Of a stretch of DNA of 64,000 bases, positions 18,860 through 27,544 are shown piece by piece. The stretch comes from a bacterium (GTDB taxonomy: Bacteria > Electryoneota > RPQS01 > DYHQ01): contig JAUXGA010000007.1 in the NCBI GenBank assembly GCA_030622545.1, positions 88,721 to 152,720 on the forward strand, given 5' to 3'. Below the pieces are notes generated by a model, which was not told where the DNA came from, searched no databases, and saw only the letters and a list, made by a program, of their open reading frames with translations. Position numbers and translations under genes: made by a program. The stretch's first letter is position 1. Each line of letters begins with the position of its first letter.

Positions 18860-20263
18860 ATGATGGTGAAACGAACGTGCTTTGCAATTCTCCTGATGTT
18901 CGCGGTGGCGCTTACCGTTCATGCCGCGCAGCGAACGGTTCTGCTGGAAGCCTTCTCGAATACCGATTGAGGAAGCTGTGCCACTGCCGACCCCGTAATG
19001 GATGGGGTAATGGCAAGCAACGGGCCAGGTCTGGCTCTTATGGTACGTTATCATGTTGATTGGCCGTCAGCCAGCGACCCCTATTTTCTATACAATGAAA
19101 TCGAGAATGAGAATCGATGGGAATATTATGGTGTTCAATATATCGGCGTCCCCTATTTAAGAGTTGATGGGACTCAGTCGATCAATCCATGGTCATCGTC
19201 AGACCAACAGAGCGCCATCAATTCACGTTTACTTGTTCCATCTCCGTGTACGATGGAAGTCACCACGGAGAACTTGACATCCACCACGGTTGATGTCACG
19301 GTGCGATTGACAGCCGAACAGGATATGCTTAGTTCCTCAAACCGGCTGTATGTGGCTTTGAAACATACTTGTTACAACCAGCTCGGCATTCACTTGCACC
19401 CATTCCGGGATATGGAACCCAGTGGTTCCGGATTGACGTTCCAAATCGCTGCCGACAGCACACTCGAATATTCGACAACGTTCACTTTTCCCAGCTCGTT
19501 TGAGCCGAACGATATGAGGATTGTCGCCTTCGCCCAGTATAACGGCACGAAAGAAGTTTACCAATCGGCCTATGCGGATGTTGTCGCACCTGACATCAAT
19601 GTGGTCATCAACGAAATCATGTCGAATAATGTTTCGTATGCTACAGACCCGCAGGGCGAATATGAAAACTGGGTTGAAATTTTTAATCCGGGACCTGATG
19701 ATGTAAACCTCTCCGGTTACTACTTGACAAACGATTTAGCAGACCCAGACAAGTGGGTGTTCCCGGATACTCTGCTCTCCGTGAATGACTATCTCGTCGT
19801 CTGGTGCGATGGTGATATCGGCGATGCAGGCATCCACACCAATTTTGAACTTGATCAGACCGGGGGGGAGCTTGGTATCTTCATGCCTCCCGGATTGTGT
19901 CATTCCGTGGCAGTTGATCAAGTCATTTTCCCTGCCTTGGACGCAGATTGGTCATACGGAAGAGTGTGTGACGGTTCTTCCATGTGGGAAACCTCTGTGC
20001 TCCCGACAGCCGGGGCTATGAACAGCGGCTGTAGTGATGAAGTCGAAAACCTCGTTACTCTCCCGAGCGGTTCTGATCTGCAGCTTTTCTGGCAGCCGGT
20101 TAACTGGGCAGTGAGCTATACCATCTACCGCCACGATGTCTTCCCGATGGACCCGGCAACAGCCGATTCGATTTCAACTGTCAGTGACACGACCTACACA
20201 GACATCGGTATCTTATCGACAGAATCTAATGCTTTCTATCGGGTGACCGCTCGACCCTACTAA
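18860..20263 (+). CDS. Omp28-like thioredoxin-fold/lamin-tail protein, candidate selenoprotein (in-frame TGA)
   Basis: One frame of 467 codons interrupted only by TGA at 18968-18970 (codon 37). Signal peptide MMVKRTCFAILLMFAVALTVHA, thioredoxin-like Omp28 domain about 24-245, lamin-tail domain about 250-365 (VINEIMSNNVSY...NWVEIFNPG), and a C-terminal FN3-like domain ending YRVTARPY. The TGA sits in SNTD-TGA-GSC exactly where the paralogue at 20617 has TNTGCGPC, so it replaces the first Cys of a CxxC motif, the usual place for selenocysteine (UxxC). A hairpin fitting the bacterial SECIS rules follows. Promoter, SD (GGAGG) and terminator are intact. The alternative is a nonsense mutation with re-initiation at 18998, which would lose the signal peptide. 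Likely a periplasmic or surface redox protein. Confidence 0.7.
18986..19014 (+). promoter_or_regulatory. Bacterial SECIS-like hairpin
   Basis: The upper stem ACCCC/GGGGT (18990-18994 with 19004-19008) closes the loop GTAATGGAT. Below a 1x3 internal loop is GCC/GGC (18986-18988 with 19012-19014). The apical loop begins 24 nt after the TGA and its first base is G. This fits the published bacterial SECIS description (apical loop 16-37 nt from UGA, 3-14 nt loop, G in one of the first two loop positions). The hairpin lies inside the coding sequence, as in formate dehydrogenase mRNAs. Confidence 0.55.
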
Positions 20264-20288
20264 ACCAATGGAAACCTGAATATTTTTC

Positions 20289-20327
20289 GCCGCCGGACAG
20301 GTCTTAAAGAGCCATCCGGCGGCTTTT
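20289..20327 (+). terminator. Intrinsic terminator of the candidate selenoprotein gene
   Basis: Perfect 9-bp stem GCCGCCGGA (20289-20297) / TCCGGCGGC (20315-20323) with a 17-nt loop, followed by TTTT. Confidence 0.75.
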
Positions 20328-20440
20328 CAATACGAAAACTTGCACTGTAAGTTCCACAACCCCTTATTTGATGTAGCGTTTGCAGAGAAATTCATCCCAA
20401 ATAATTAGGGAGAAAAAATTAAATCGAAGCAAGAAAAGAG

Positions 20441-20468
20441 TTGCAATTTTCATAATTTCTCTTATACT
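20441..20468 (+). promoter_or_regulatory. Promoter of the Cys-containing Omp28 paralogue
   Basis: TTGCAA (20441-20446), 16-bp spacer, TATACT (20463-20468). It parallels the promoter at 18697. The leader keeps the GAAAGGAGACCT block and can form AAAGGAGA/TCTCTTTT. Confidence 0.6.
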
Positions 20469-20616
20469 TATATTAATGTATTAACTATAGGGAATAGATG
20501 AAAGGAGACCTGTTTTCTCTTTTGAAAAGTGCGAGGTCTTCTGAATTTTCGTAGTTCTTTTTTCGAGGCACGATGAAGCAAGAGCGGTTTTCGTTGTAAT
20601 CTGTCTGGAGGAATTC

Positions 20617-22005
20617 ATGATGATGAAACGAACATGGTTTGTAGTGCTTTTGCTGTTTCTTGCGGCGGTTGCAGCCAATACAGCTGAGCGTACGGTGCTC
20701 ATGGAAAGTTTTACGAATACTGGTTGCGGGCCTTGTTATAACGCCAACTTGGCACAGGAATCCGTCGTACAGGACTTAGGGCGGACCATCGCTGTCATCG
20801 TGAGGTATCACTGGTATTACCAACCAGGCGACCCCTTTTACGAGTATAATATCAGTGAGAACATGGCTCGCTTTCGGTTCTATCATGTCCCCTACATACC
20901 GTGGTTAAAGGCAGACGGCATTTTGTGGGTGAACCCAAGCTCAGAGACCTCGATACGCAATGCTATCAGCCAGCGCCGGGAGATTGAATCGCCTTGTACC
21001 ATCAATGTTTCCACTGCCACGATTGGCTTGAATGTTGAGGCGACGGTTCAGGTGACAGCGGAAGAAAACATGCACGACCCAGACACGCGTCTGTTTGTGA
21101 CCCTCATTCACAAGTGTCACCAATGGGATGATGTTTATTGGTGGTATCCATTTCGGGATATGAAGCCTGGCACATTGGGGGTATCATTTCAACTGGACGC
21201 TGACAGCACTTTCGAGTTCATAGCGGACTTCTCAACGGATCCCGGTTGGAACCTCAATAATTTGAGCGTCGTTGCCTTTGTTCAGCTATACAAAACATAT
21301 ACTACAAGTGAAGTTCTGCAAGCGAGCTTTGCGGATGTCGCCGAGTTAGCCCCCACCCTGTTTATAAACGAATTCATGACAGACAATACCAGCACAGTGC
21401 AGGATCCACAGGGTGAATATGAAGATTGGGTGGAAATTTATAATCCGGGGCCGGACGCGGTGAATCTTGATGGGCTTAGCCTGACCGATGACCTTACAAA
21501 GCCGGACAAATGGAATTTTCCAGATACCCTACTGTCCGCCGACGACTGCCTTATCATCTGGTGTGATAGCGACTTAGTTGATCCAGGATTGCATGCAAAT
21601 TTCTCTCTCGCGTCAGCTGGCGAGCACGCAGGCCTTTTTATGGATTTGACCACCTGCTATGCGATGGTGGACAGCATCCACTTCGGATCACAGTCAACTG
21701 ACATCTCTTACGGACGGACGTGCGATGGCGGATCGGAATGGGACTATTTCACTGATCCAACACCGGGAGCCTCGAACATCGACAGTGTGAGAAACCTTAC
21801 CATTTATCTCGATGGCAGTGGTGTTCGGCTTTTCTGGCAAACCAATGATTGCGCAGCAAGTTACACCATCTATCGGCATGATACCTTCCCCTTCAATCCC
21901 AATCCATCCGATTCTATTGGGTTCACCAGCGAAACAACTTACTTGGATGCGGAGATTTTACTGTCGGACACCGTCGCCTTTTACAGAGTCACAGCTCGAC
22001 CGTAA
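20617..22005 (+). CDS. Omp28-like thioredoxin-fold/lamin-tail protein (Cys form)
   Basis: 462 residues, same architecture as the upstream gene: signal peptide (to about residue 22), Omp28-type thioredoxin-like domain with CGPC about residues 36-39 and a VPYIPWLKADG segment (cis-Pro loop), lamin-tail domain about 250-365 (FINEFMTDNTS...DWVEIYNPGPDAVNLDGLSL), and an FN3-like C-terminal segment ending FYRVTARP. Omp28 proteins are outer-membrane or surface proteins of Bacteroidetes relatives; the CxxC suggests thiol-disulfide activity outside the cytoplasm. A tandem duplicate of 18860-20263. It ends without a PNPFN sorting domain. The start is one of three consecutive ATGs after GGAGG. Confidence 0.82.
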   Translation: MMMKRTWFVVLLLFLAAVAANTAERTVLMESFTNTGCGPCYNANLAQESVVQDLGRTIAVIVRYHWYYQPGDPFYEYNISENMARFRFYHVPYIPWLKADGILWVNPSSETSIRNAISQRREIESPCTINVSTATIGLNVEATVQVTAEENMHDPDTRLFVTLIHKCHQWDDVYWWYPFRDMKPGTLGVSFQLDADSTFEFIADFSTDPGWNLNNLSVVAFVQLYKTYTTSEVLQASFADVAELAPTLFINEFMTDNTSTVQDPQGEYEDWVEIYNPGPDAVNLDGLSLTDDLTKPDKWNFPDTLLSADDCLIIWCDSDLVDPGLHANFSLASAGEHAGLFMDLTTCYAMVDSIHFGSQSTDISYGRTCDGGSEWDYFTDPTPGASNIDSVRNLTIYLDGSGVRLFWQTNDCAASYTIYRHDTFPFNPNPSDSIGFTSETTYLDAEILLSDTVAFYRVTARP

Positions 22006-22317
22006 CAAGAAGCTACACCATAAGCAAATTCGTGTAATAATTGAACTTTGCTTTCGGATATGGGTCTCGCATGTCCCATCCGGCAACCTTCTAATAAGAA
22101 TACCAGTAAGATGGTGGACTCAGATTCTTGGCGCCCAAGTGTAATGTAAAAATGAGAGGCACTGAAGCCCGTTTAGCTGGGTATGGGTCATTTACACTGT
22201 TTGTTCGCTATGTCAACAGTCGCGTATTCTCATAACATACATATTATTAGATGATAATAGACGTATAACTTCTTCTCAAGGTAATTCTAAAAAACCTGAT
22301 TTTTTTTCTCGTTTCGC
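22006..22317 (+). other. Non-coding gap
   Basis: About 310 bp without a supportable gene. It is A/T-rich towards its right end and leads into the promoter at 22318. No hairpin with a T run was found directly after the Omp28 gene, so its terminator is unclear. Confidence 0.4.
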
Positions 22318-22346
22318 TTGACATTAACAGGTATGATACCTATATT
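22318..22346 (+). promoter_or_regulatory. Consensus sigma70 promoter
   Basis: TTGACA (22318-22323), 17-bp spacer, TATATT (22341-22346). It drives the Cys-rich T9SS protein at 22416. The predicted transcript start is about 22353, so the ATG at 22362 would be nearly leaderless, while the ATG at 22416 has an SD. Confidence 0.7.
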
Positions 22347-22415
22347 TATTAGAGCTAAAAGGTGTATTTAAACAATTGTGATACCTTGAATTTAGAGAAT
22401 ATGGAGAGTCGCATC

Positions 22416-23753
22416 ATGAAAAAATGGCCAAAGATTTTTGTTGCCGTATTGACGACGGTGTTTTTGCTGGGCATAGGGACCACTGCATTCGCGGACGTGC
22501 AGCAGGTCATCATGGCTTTAGATGTGGAAGAGCAGGAGATGTATCTGGCGATCAAGACCACCTGTGATTTTGAGGGATACTTCACAATTGAGCCTGAATC
22601 CCTTATTGTACCCGGTTACGACAACACAATCAACTGTAGCGAGTTTTGCATGCCGGACTATACCTGCTTTGCTGATTTCGCACTTGGAGTTACAGATTTG
22701 CCTGACTCTGGAACAACCGTCATCTTCCATGTTGATATTTTTGACACAAATGACGTGCCTGTCGGCTCGACTAAAGATACGTTGGTGGTCACAAAGTCAG
22801 GGCGGGCAGGTGAGTATTTCGACTATCTGCCCGATTGCGAACATGATGTTCCCAGTATTGTCTCTACCGCTCCGACTTTCGACTACTGCATGTGGCTTTG
22901 CCACCGGGCTTTCGTCATCCCTATCGACTGCCATGTGCCTATTGAGCAGCAGGGTATTCCCATATTTTCGATTGGGGCGGGTTGTGATCAGCACATCGAA
23001 ATAGACCCAGAAGGCCTGTATAGCACGTGCACCACCGACACATGCACCAGCATCGTCGACGCAACGGTTCTAAGCTGGTACGTCACAATTCTGGATACGA
23101 CGAACTGCGTCGCTTATCTGGTTATTATCTATGGCTTCGGTGACCCCGGATGCGCATGTTTAACGGCACCGGAGTGGATCCTGCCGGTTGAGCTTTCAGC
23201 TTTCGCCGCCTATGCCGGAGATGGCTATGTGAATCTCGCCTGGACAACAGCCAGCGAACAGGATAACGCTTACTTCGATGTCCAACGCCGCACAAGCGGC
23301 ACCGGTTGGATTAGTGTTGGTCATGTGGATGGTCATGGTACCGTAAACACCGCAACTAATTACGAATTCACCGATAATTCGGTGACGAACGGCGTCACAT
23401 ACTCCTATCGGTTGCTGTCATACGACATCAACGGTACACGTCATGAATACAGCACGGTCGCGGCGACTCCCGTTAGTTCTGCTCCTCCAACAGAGTACGC
23501 ATTAGAACAAAACTACCCCAATCCTTTCAACCCACAGACGACCATTACCTATGCGGTTAAGGACCCGGGATTTGTTTCATTGAAGGTATACAATCTCGTC
23601 GGGCAAGAAGTAGCGACACTGGTGTCGAACACCATGGATGCCGGTCGTTATACTGTAAACTTTACCGCGGACAACTTGCCGTCCGGTATCTACCTCTACA
23701 CGCTGACGGCGGGTGAATTCTCGCAAACCCAGAAGATGCTTCTGCTGAAGTAG
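22416..23753 (+). CDS. Cys-rich secreted protein with T9SS sorting domain
   Basis: About 445 residues from the ATG at 22416, chosen because GGAGAG lies 7 nt upstream and the protein then starts with a normal signal peptide (MKKWPKIFVAVLTTVFLLG...AFA). The N-terminal 250 residues are unusually rich in Cys (NCSEFCMPDYTC, CMWLC, GDPGCACL), probably disulfide-bonded. Then come an FN3-like domain (LPVELSAFAAYAGDGYVNLAWTT) and a type-A sorting domain (YALEQNYPNPFNPQTTI, YNLVGQEVATL, ending KMLLLK). The function of the Cys-rich part is unknown. It shares layout with the next gene, so the two are paralogues. Confidence 0.83.
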   Translation: MKKWPKIFVAVLTTVFLLGIGTTAFADVQQVIMALDVEEQEMYLAIKTTCDFEGYFTIEPESLIVPGYDNTINCSEFCMPDYTCFADFALGVTDLPDSGTTVIFHVDIFDTNDVPVGSTKDTLVVTKSGRAGEYFDYLPDCEHDVPSIVSTAPTFDYCMWLCHRAFVIPIDCHVPIEQQGIPIFSIGAGCDQHIEIDPEGLYSTCTTDTCTSIVDATVLSWYVTILDTTNCVAYLVIIYGFGDPGCACLTAPEWILPVELSAFAAYAGDGYVNLAWTTASEQDNAYFDVQRRTSGTGWISVGHVDGHGTVNTATNYEFTDNSVTNGVTYSYRLLSYDINGTRHEYSTVAATPVSSAPPTEYALEQNYPNPFNPQTTITYAVKDPGFVSLKVYNLVGQEVATLVSNTMDAGRYTVNFTADNLPSGIYLYTLTAGEFSQTQKMLLLK

Positions 23754-23841
23754 CCTGCGCTGTATTATCGTTATAAGGGCAATGAGCGTATCGAGGTAAA
23801 TTCTGACGAAGTTAAATAGATTTGCGGGAGGAGTCAATACC

Positions 23842-24852
23842 ATGAAAAGAACCTTGTTTTATCTACCGTTTGTTTTATTTGCGGTTTTTGCACTGGGAAA
23901 TAGCGCGGCTGAGGCTGTAGACCCAGACTCGTGCATGGAATGGTTCGGAGATATTTATGTCAGCGAAAGTGCATGTATTTATATCTGCGGAGTTGATCCG
24001 GTTCCATCAATCGGCTTGATTGTAGGAATCCCAGATCCTAATGACCCACCGAAATACACCGTGCGAGCTGGATGCGATACGCTTTGCGATGATCCCGATT
24101 GTGAGTCGCCTAGTTCCTTATGCTTTGACCTCTTGTTTCCCCTCCTTTACGACGGGGGAGCGCTGGGCGATACCGCGCACTATTGGGTGGTGGCATTCTA
24201 CAACTCGTCGCTCTGTGCCACTGATAGTTTTTGTGTTTGCATAACCTTTGACAGCACCGAAAGCGGCTGGCTGCCGGTGGAGTTGACCGCTTTTACAGCG
24301 ATTGCCGGCGATAGAGAAGTCCAATTGAACTGGACAACCGCTACCGAGTCGAACAACGACCATTGGGATATTGACAGAGCCACATCGGAAAACGGCCCTT
24401 GGACCACCATCCATCGGGAACCGGGTCAGGGCACTGTCAGCACCGAAACCAACTATGTCTATGTTGATCGGACGGTGCAGAACGGCGAAACCTACTGGTA
24501 TCGCTTGACCGATGTAAGTATTGCGGGTGAGCGAGAAACGCATCAGGTCGTCAGCGCAACACCGGAAGATCAAATGGAGCAGGTTCCAGGCGAATTCGCC
24601 CTGAAGCAGAATTTCCCCAATCCATTCAATCCGACGACCACGTTTGAATTCGCGATTGCTGAGCCCGGATTTACAACGCTAAAAATCTACAATCTACTGG
24701 GACGTGAAGTCGCAAGTGTTGTGGAAGAGTATCTGGAAGCTCGGCTCTATCATTTGACATGGGGCGCCGGAAATCTGCCGTCGGGAGTTTATCTCTACAC
24801 CCTGACCAACGGCAACTTCTCGGATACGCGCAAGCTCCTGCTGATGAAGTAA
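23842..24852 (+). CDS. Cys-rich secreted protein with T9SS sorting domain, paralogue
   Basis: 336 residues: signal peptide (about 1-25), a short Cys-rich N-terminal region (CIYICGVDP, CDTLCDDPDCES, SFCVCI), an FN3-like domain opening LPVELTAFTAIAGDREVQLNWTT, and a type-A sorting domain (FALKQNFPNPFNPTTTF, YNLLGREVASV, RKLLLMK). The last 230 residues closely match the preceding gene; the Cys-rich part is shorter. SD GGGAGGAG lies 8-9 nt before the ATG. It is followed by a strong terminator. Expected to be a surface or released protein; the binding partner is unknown. Confidence 0.83.
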   Translation: MKRTLFYLPFVLFAVFALGNSAAEAVDPDSCMEWFGDIYVSESACIYICGVDPVPSIGLIVGIPDPNDPPKYTVRAGCDTLCDDPDCESPSSLCFDLLFPLLYDGGALGDTAHYWVVAFYNSSLCATDSFCVCITFDSTESGWLPVELTAFTAIAGDREVQLNWTTATESNNDHWDIDRATSENGPWTTIHREPGQGTVSTETNYVYVDRTVQNGETYWYRLTDVSIAGERETHQVVSATPEDQMEQVPGEFALKQNFPNPFNPTTTFEFAIAEPGFTTLKIYNLLGREVASVVEEYLEARLYHLTWGAGNLPSGVYLYTLTNGNFSDTRKLLLMK

Positions 24853-24879
24853 AGCCCAAATTTGTCAAAAATTCCCTAA

Positions 24880-24915
24880 CCTCGTCCGGATTTTCCTCCG
24901 GACGAGGTTTTTTTT
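24880..24915 (+). terminator. Strong intrinsic terminator
   Basis: Perfect 11-bp stem CCTCGTCCGGA (24880-24890) / TCCGGACGAGG (24897-24907), 6-nt loop, then eight Ts (24908-24915). It separates the T9SS gene from the microcompartment operon. Confidence 0.9.
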
Positions 24916-24950
24916 GCTCCTTCAGCAAGAAGATTCCGCGAGAATAATCC

Positions 24951-24979
24951 TTGTCAATCCGAGTGTGGAAAGCTATATT
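24951..24979 (+). promoter_or_regulatory. Promoter of the microcompartment operon
   Basis: TTGTCA (24951-24956), 17-bp spacer, TATATT (24974-24979), 54 bp before the ATG of the RpiB-DeoC fusion. No regulator gene adjoins the operon and no clear operator palindrome was seen. Confidence 0.65.
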
Positions 24980-25032
24980 ATATATTGTCATAAAACATCC
25001 TCTCCCCGCATCATAGCCACGTGAAGGGATTC

Positions 25033-26415
25033 ATGCCCCAAAATCTGCTTGCCATCGGCGCAGACCATGCCGGTTACGACTTAAAAGAGCGCCTTAAAAC
25101 CTACCTCAAAGATAAGGGATTTTCCATTCAAGATTGCGGGACATTCACCAAAGAGCCGGTGGATTATCCGCAATTCGCTTTCGCCGTAGCGCGGATGGTG
25201 GCGGATGGACAGGCGACTCGCGGCATTATGATTGACGGAGCAGGAATCGGCTCGGCGATGGCGGCCAATAAAGTGCCCGGAATCCGCGCCGCAGCTTGCT
25301 ATGATGTCTCCACCGCTCGCAACAGCCGCGAACACAATAACGCGAATGTCCTGACATTAGGCGCCGGACTCACCGGCGATACGCTCGCTCAACAAATCGT
25401 GGACGTGTGGCTGGCGACCGAATGCACGGCTGAAAGACATCTGCGCCGCGCGGCGATGCTGACGGATATCGAGAAAGAAAAAATGACGTTACCCCCGAAA
25501 CAAGCGGCGAGTGAATCCCTCCCATCAGAACTCACGGATTCGGATTTCCAGAAAATCGCCGAGAGAATCCAGTCCATGCTGGCCGCGTCAGGAACGACAT
25601 GGCCTGATATAACCTTCCGCTATGGGGAATGCGACGTCACGTGCGACGGTAAAGACCTCCAGGCGCATCCTGAAGCCGTCCAGCAGCTTCTAAGTCTTGG
25701 AGTCTGCCGGATCACGTGCGGCTCCGGCGGAGAAAACATCCCTCGCGATGTTGCCCGCTATATTGACCACACTCTTCTGAAACCCGACGCGACTGAAGAA
25801 CAAATCCGCAAACTCTGCTCGGAAGCGAAAGAATACGGTTTCGCTACGGTCTGTATCAATCCGACCTACGTTCCTCTGGCGGCGAAACTCCTGCAGGATT
25901 CACCTGTCAAAGTTTGCACAGTAGTGGGATTCCCTCTGGGCACGCACGCCCCGGAAATCAAAGCGATGGAAACGCGTCGCGCGATTCGTGAAGGCGCAAA
26001 AGAAATCGATATGGTTATCAATATCGGCGCACTCAAAAGCGGCGATGATGAACTGGTTTATCGGGACATCGCGGCGGTGGTGGATGCCTGTCGTGACGGT
26101 GGAGCTGTGTGCAAAGTTATTATCGAAGCGGCGATGCTATCCGACGAAGAAAAAGTGCGTGCGTGTCAGGCGTCGAAACGTGCCCGCGCGGACTTCGTGA
26201 AAACCTCGACCGGATTCGGCCCCGGCGGTGCGACGACACATGATGTGGCACTGATGGCTCAAACCGTGAAGGGAACGTCGATGGGTGTGAAAGCGGCGGG
26301 CGGTATTCGGACGTTTTCCGATGCGCAGGAAATGCTGAAAGCCGGCGCGACACGCATTGGAGCCAGCACCAGCATCGAAATCATAAAAGAAGCGAGCCAC
26401 CTGACAGAATCATAA
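25033..26415 (+). CDS. RpiB-DeoC fusion: sugar-phosphate isomerase / deoxyribose-phosphate aldolase
   Basis: 460 residues. 1-150: RpiB/LacAB isomerase domain ([27 protein letters not shown]). The usual catalytic Cys of ICGTGIG is Asp here (IDGAGIG). 150-235: linker with the helix [18 protein letters not shown] (about 167-184) and a Cys motif C200-x3-C204-x20-C225-x3-C229. 236-460: DeoC with the Schiff-base Lys in DFVKTSTGF, the proton-relay Lys in [10 protein letters not shown] and Asp in IDMVINIG. DeoC cleaves 2-deoxyribose-5-phosphate to glyceraldehyde-3-phosphate and acetaldehyde. First gene of the BMC operon, so it is the probable signature enzyme of a sugar-phosphate-utilising (SPU) compartment. 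The ATG at 25033 has SD AAGGGA; a GTG at 25021 is the alternative. Confidence 0.92.
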   Translation: MPQNLLAIGADHAGYDLKERLKTYLKDKGFSIQDCGTFTKEPVDYPQFAFAVARMVADGQATRGIMIDGAGIGSAMAANKVPGIRAAACYDVSTARNSREHNNANVLTLGAGLTGDTLAQQIVDVWLATECTAERHLRRAAMLTDIEKEKMTLPPKQAASESLPSELTDSDFQKIAERIQSMLAASGTTWPDITFRYGECDVTCDGKDLQAHPEAVQQLLSLGVCRITCGSGGENIPRDVARYIDHTLLKPDATEEQIRKLCSEAKEYGFATVCINPTYVPLAAKLLQDSPVKVCTVVGFPLGTHAPEIKAMETRRAIREGAKEIDMVINIGALKSGDDELVYRDIAAVVDACRDGGAVCKVIIEAAMLSDEEKVRACQASKRARADFVKTSTGFGPGGATTHDVALMAQTVKGTSMGVKAAGGIRTFSDAQEMLKAGATRIGASTSIEIIKEASHLTES

Positions 26416-26429
26416 CAAGATTTAGCCCG

Positions 26430-26457
26430 CCGTTGTGGGCCTCCAGACCCACAATGG
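26430..26457 (+). other. Intercistronic hairpin
   Basis: Stem CCGTTGTGGG / CCCACAATGG (10 bp including one G-U) with an 8-nt loop, between the aldolase and first shell gene. There is no T run, so it is more likely an mRNA-stability or processing element that sets enzyme:shell ratios than a terminator. Confidence 0.45.
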
Positions 26458-26487
26458 CAATCGCGCAAATTATTAATAGGATATTCT

Positions 26488-27117
26488 ATGGCTTTTGACC
26501 TGCGTTCTTATGTTTTTCTCGACAGTCTGCAGCCGCAATACGCGGCGTTCTTAGGAACCGTGGCGCGAGGGTTTTTGCCTATCGCCGGGATGGCGTCGCT
26601 CTATGTTGAGATTTCACCCGGCATCGAAATCAACCGTATCACGGATATCGCGCTGAAATCCACGCGTGTCACGCCGGGAATGCAGGTGGTCGAGCGGCTC
26701 TACGGATTGCTTGAAATTCATTCCGAGTCTCAGGCGGATGTGCGGCAGGCAGGTCGGGCGATTTTGGAAGCGGTTGACCTGAGCGAAGAAGACCGTTGGA
26801 AACCGCGAATCCTGTCGAGTCAGGTCGTGCGCCGCATCGACGATCACCAGACACAGCTCATTAACCGCATGCGCTACGGCAATATGATTTTGGGAGGCCA
26901 GACGCTTTACGTAATGGAAGTCGAACCCGCCGCGTATGCTGCGCTGGCTGCCAATGAAGCCGAAAAAGCGGCGGAAATCAATATCCTCGAAGTGCGTCCG
27001 TACGGCAGTTTTGGCCGCGTGTATCTCGGCGGTGAGGAACGCGATATAGATGTCGCGTGGCGCGCGGCGGTGCAGTCCGTTGAAAACATCACCGGCCGCG
27101 AACGAAAACAGAAGTAA
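26488..27117 (+). CDS. BMC-T shell protein (tandem BMC domains)
   Basis: 209 residues, two BMC domains (about 28-95 and 130-205). Domain 1 reads [25 protein letters not shown] and ends [15 protein letters not shown]. Domain 2 reads [24 protein letters not shown] and ends [13 protein letters not shown]. Trimers of such proteins form pseudohexameric tiles, often with a larger gated pore for cofactors. The first domain is divergent from PduA-type hexamers, so stacking and pore behaviour cannot be predicted. It follows the aldolase by 72 bp. Confidence 0.85.
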   Translation: MAFDLRSYVFLDSLQPQYAAFLGTVARGFLPIAGMASLYVEISPGIEINRITDIALKSTRVTPGMQVVERLYGLLEIHSESQADVRQAGRAILEAVDLSEEDRWKPRILSSQVVRRIDDHQTQLINRMRYGNMILGGQTLYVMEVEPAAYAALAANEAEKAAEINILEVRPYGSFGRVYLGGEERDIDVAWRAAVQSVENITGRERKQK

Positions 27118-27171
27118 CATCGTTTAGTTCATAAGTAATTTCTAATAGAACTCTACAAAGGAGATATTGCC

Positions 27172-27489
27172 ATGGCAGAAGCTCTGGGCATGATTGAAAC
27201 GCGCGGTTATCCGGCGATGGTGGAAGCCGCCGACGCGATGGTGAAAGCCGCCAAGGTGGAACTTGTCCACTACGAAAAAACCGGCGGCGGCTATATTACC
27301 GCGATTATTCGCGGGGATGTGGCTGCGGTGAAAGCTGCCTGCGACGCCGGTCGCGCTAACGCTTCCAAGGTCGGAGAAATCGTTGCGGTCCACATCATCG
27401 CACGTCCGCATACCAACGTTGATTTGGTGCTTCCTCTGGGACGGACGGAGCAGGTGAAAAAAGAACTAAAGGGAACCACCACCCGGTAA
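27172..27489 (+). CDS. BMC-H shell protein (hexamer)
   Basis: Canonical single BMC domain protein of 105 residues ([34 protein letters not shown]), PduA/CsoS1-like. The pore loop reads KTGGGY where PduA-type proteins have KIGSG, so a small, Gly-rich, polar pore is likely. It is the only BMC-H in the locus and therefore the main facet tile. Strong SD (AAAGGAGA) before the ATG suggests high expression, as expected for the major shell subunit. Confidence 0.96.
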   Translation: MAEALGMIETRGYPAMVEAADAMVKAAKVELVHYEKTGGGYITAIIRGDVAAVKAACDAGRANASKVGEIVAVHIIARPHTNVDLVLPLGRTEQVKKELKGTTTR

Positions 27490-27544
27490 TCTCCAGCGCG
27501 TTTTATAAGCTGGATTCTTTATTCCCTCTTGGTTGGAAAACAAT

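Noticed and set aside
18998..20263. Re-initiation start downstream of the TGA
   Set aside because: It would remove the signal peptide and the redox motif and has no SD; the full frame with TGA read through is more economical.
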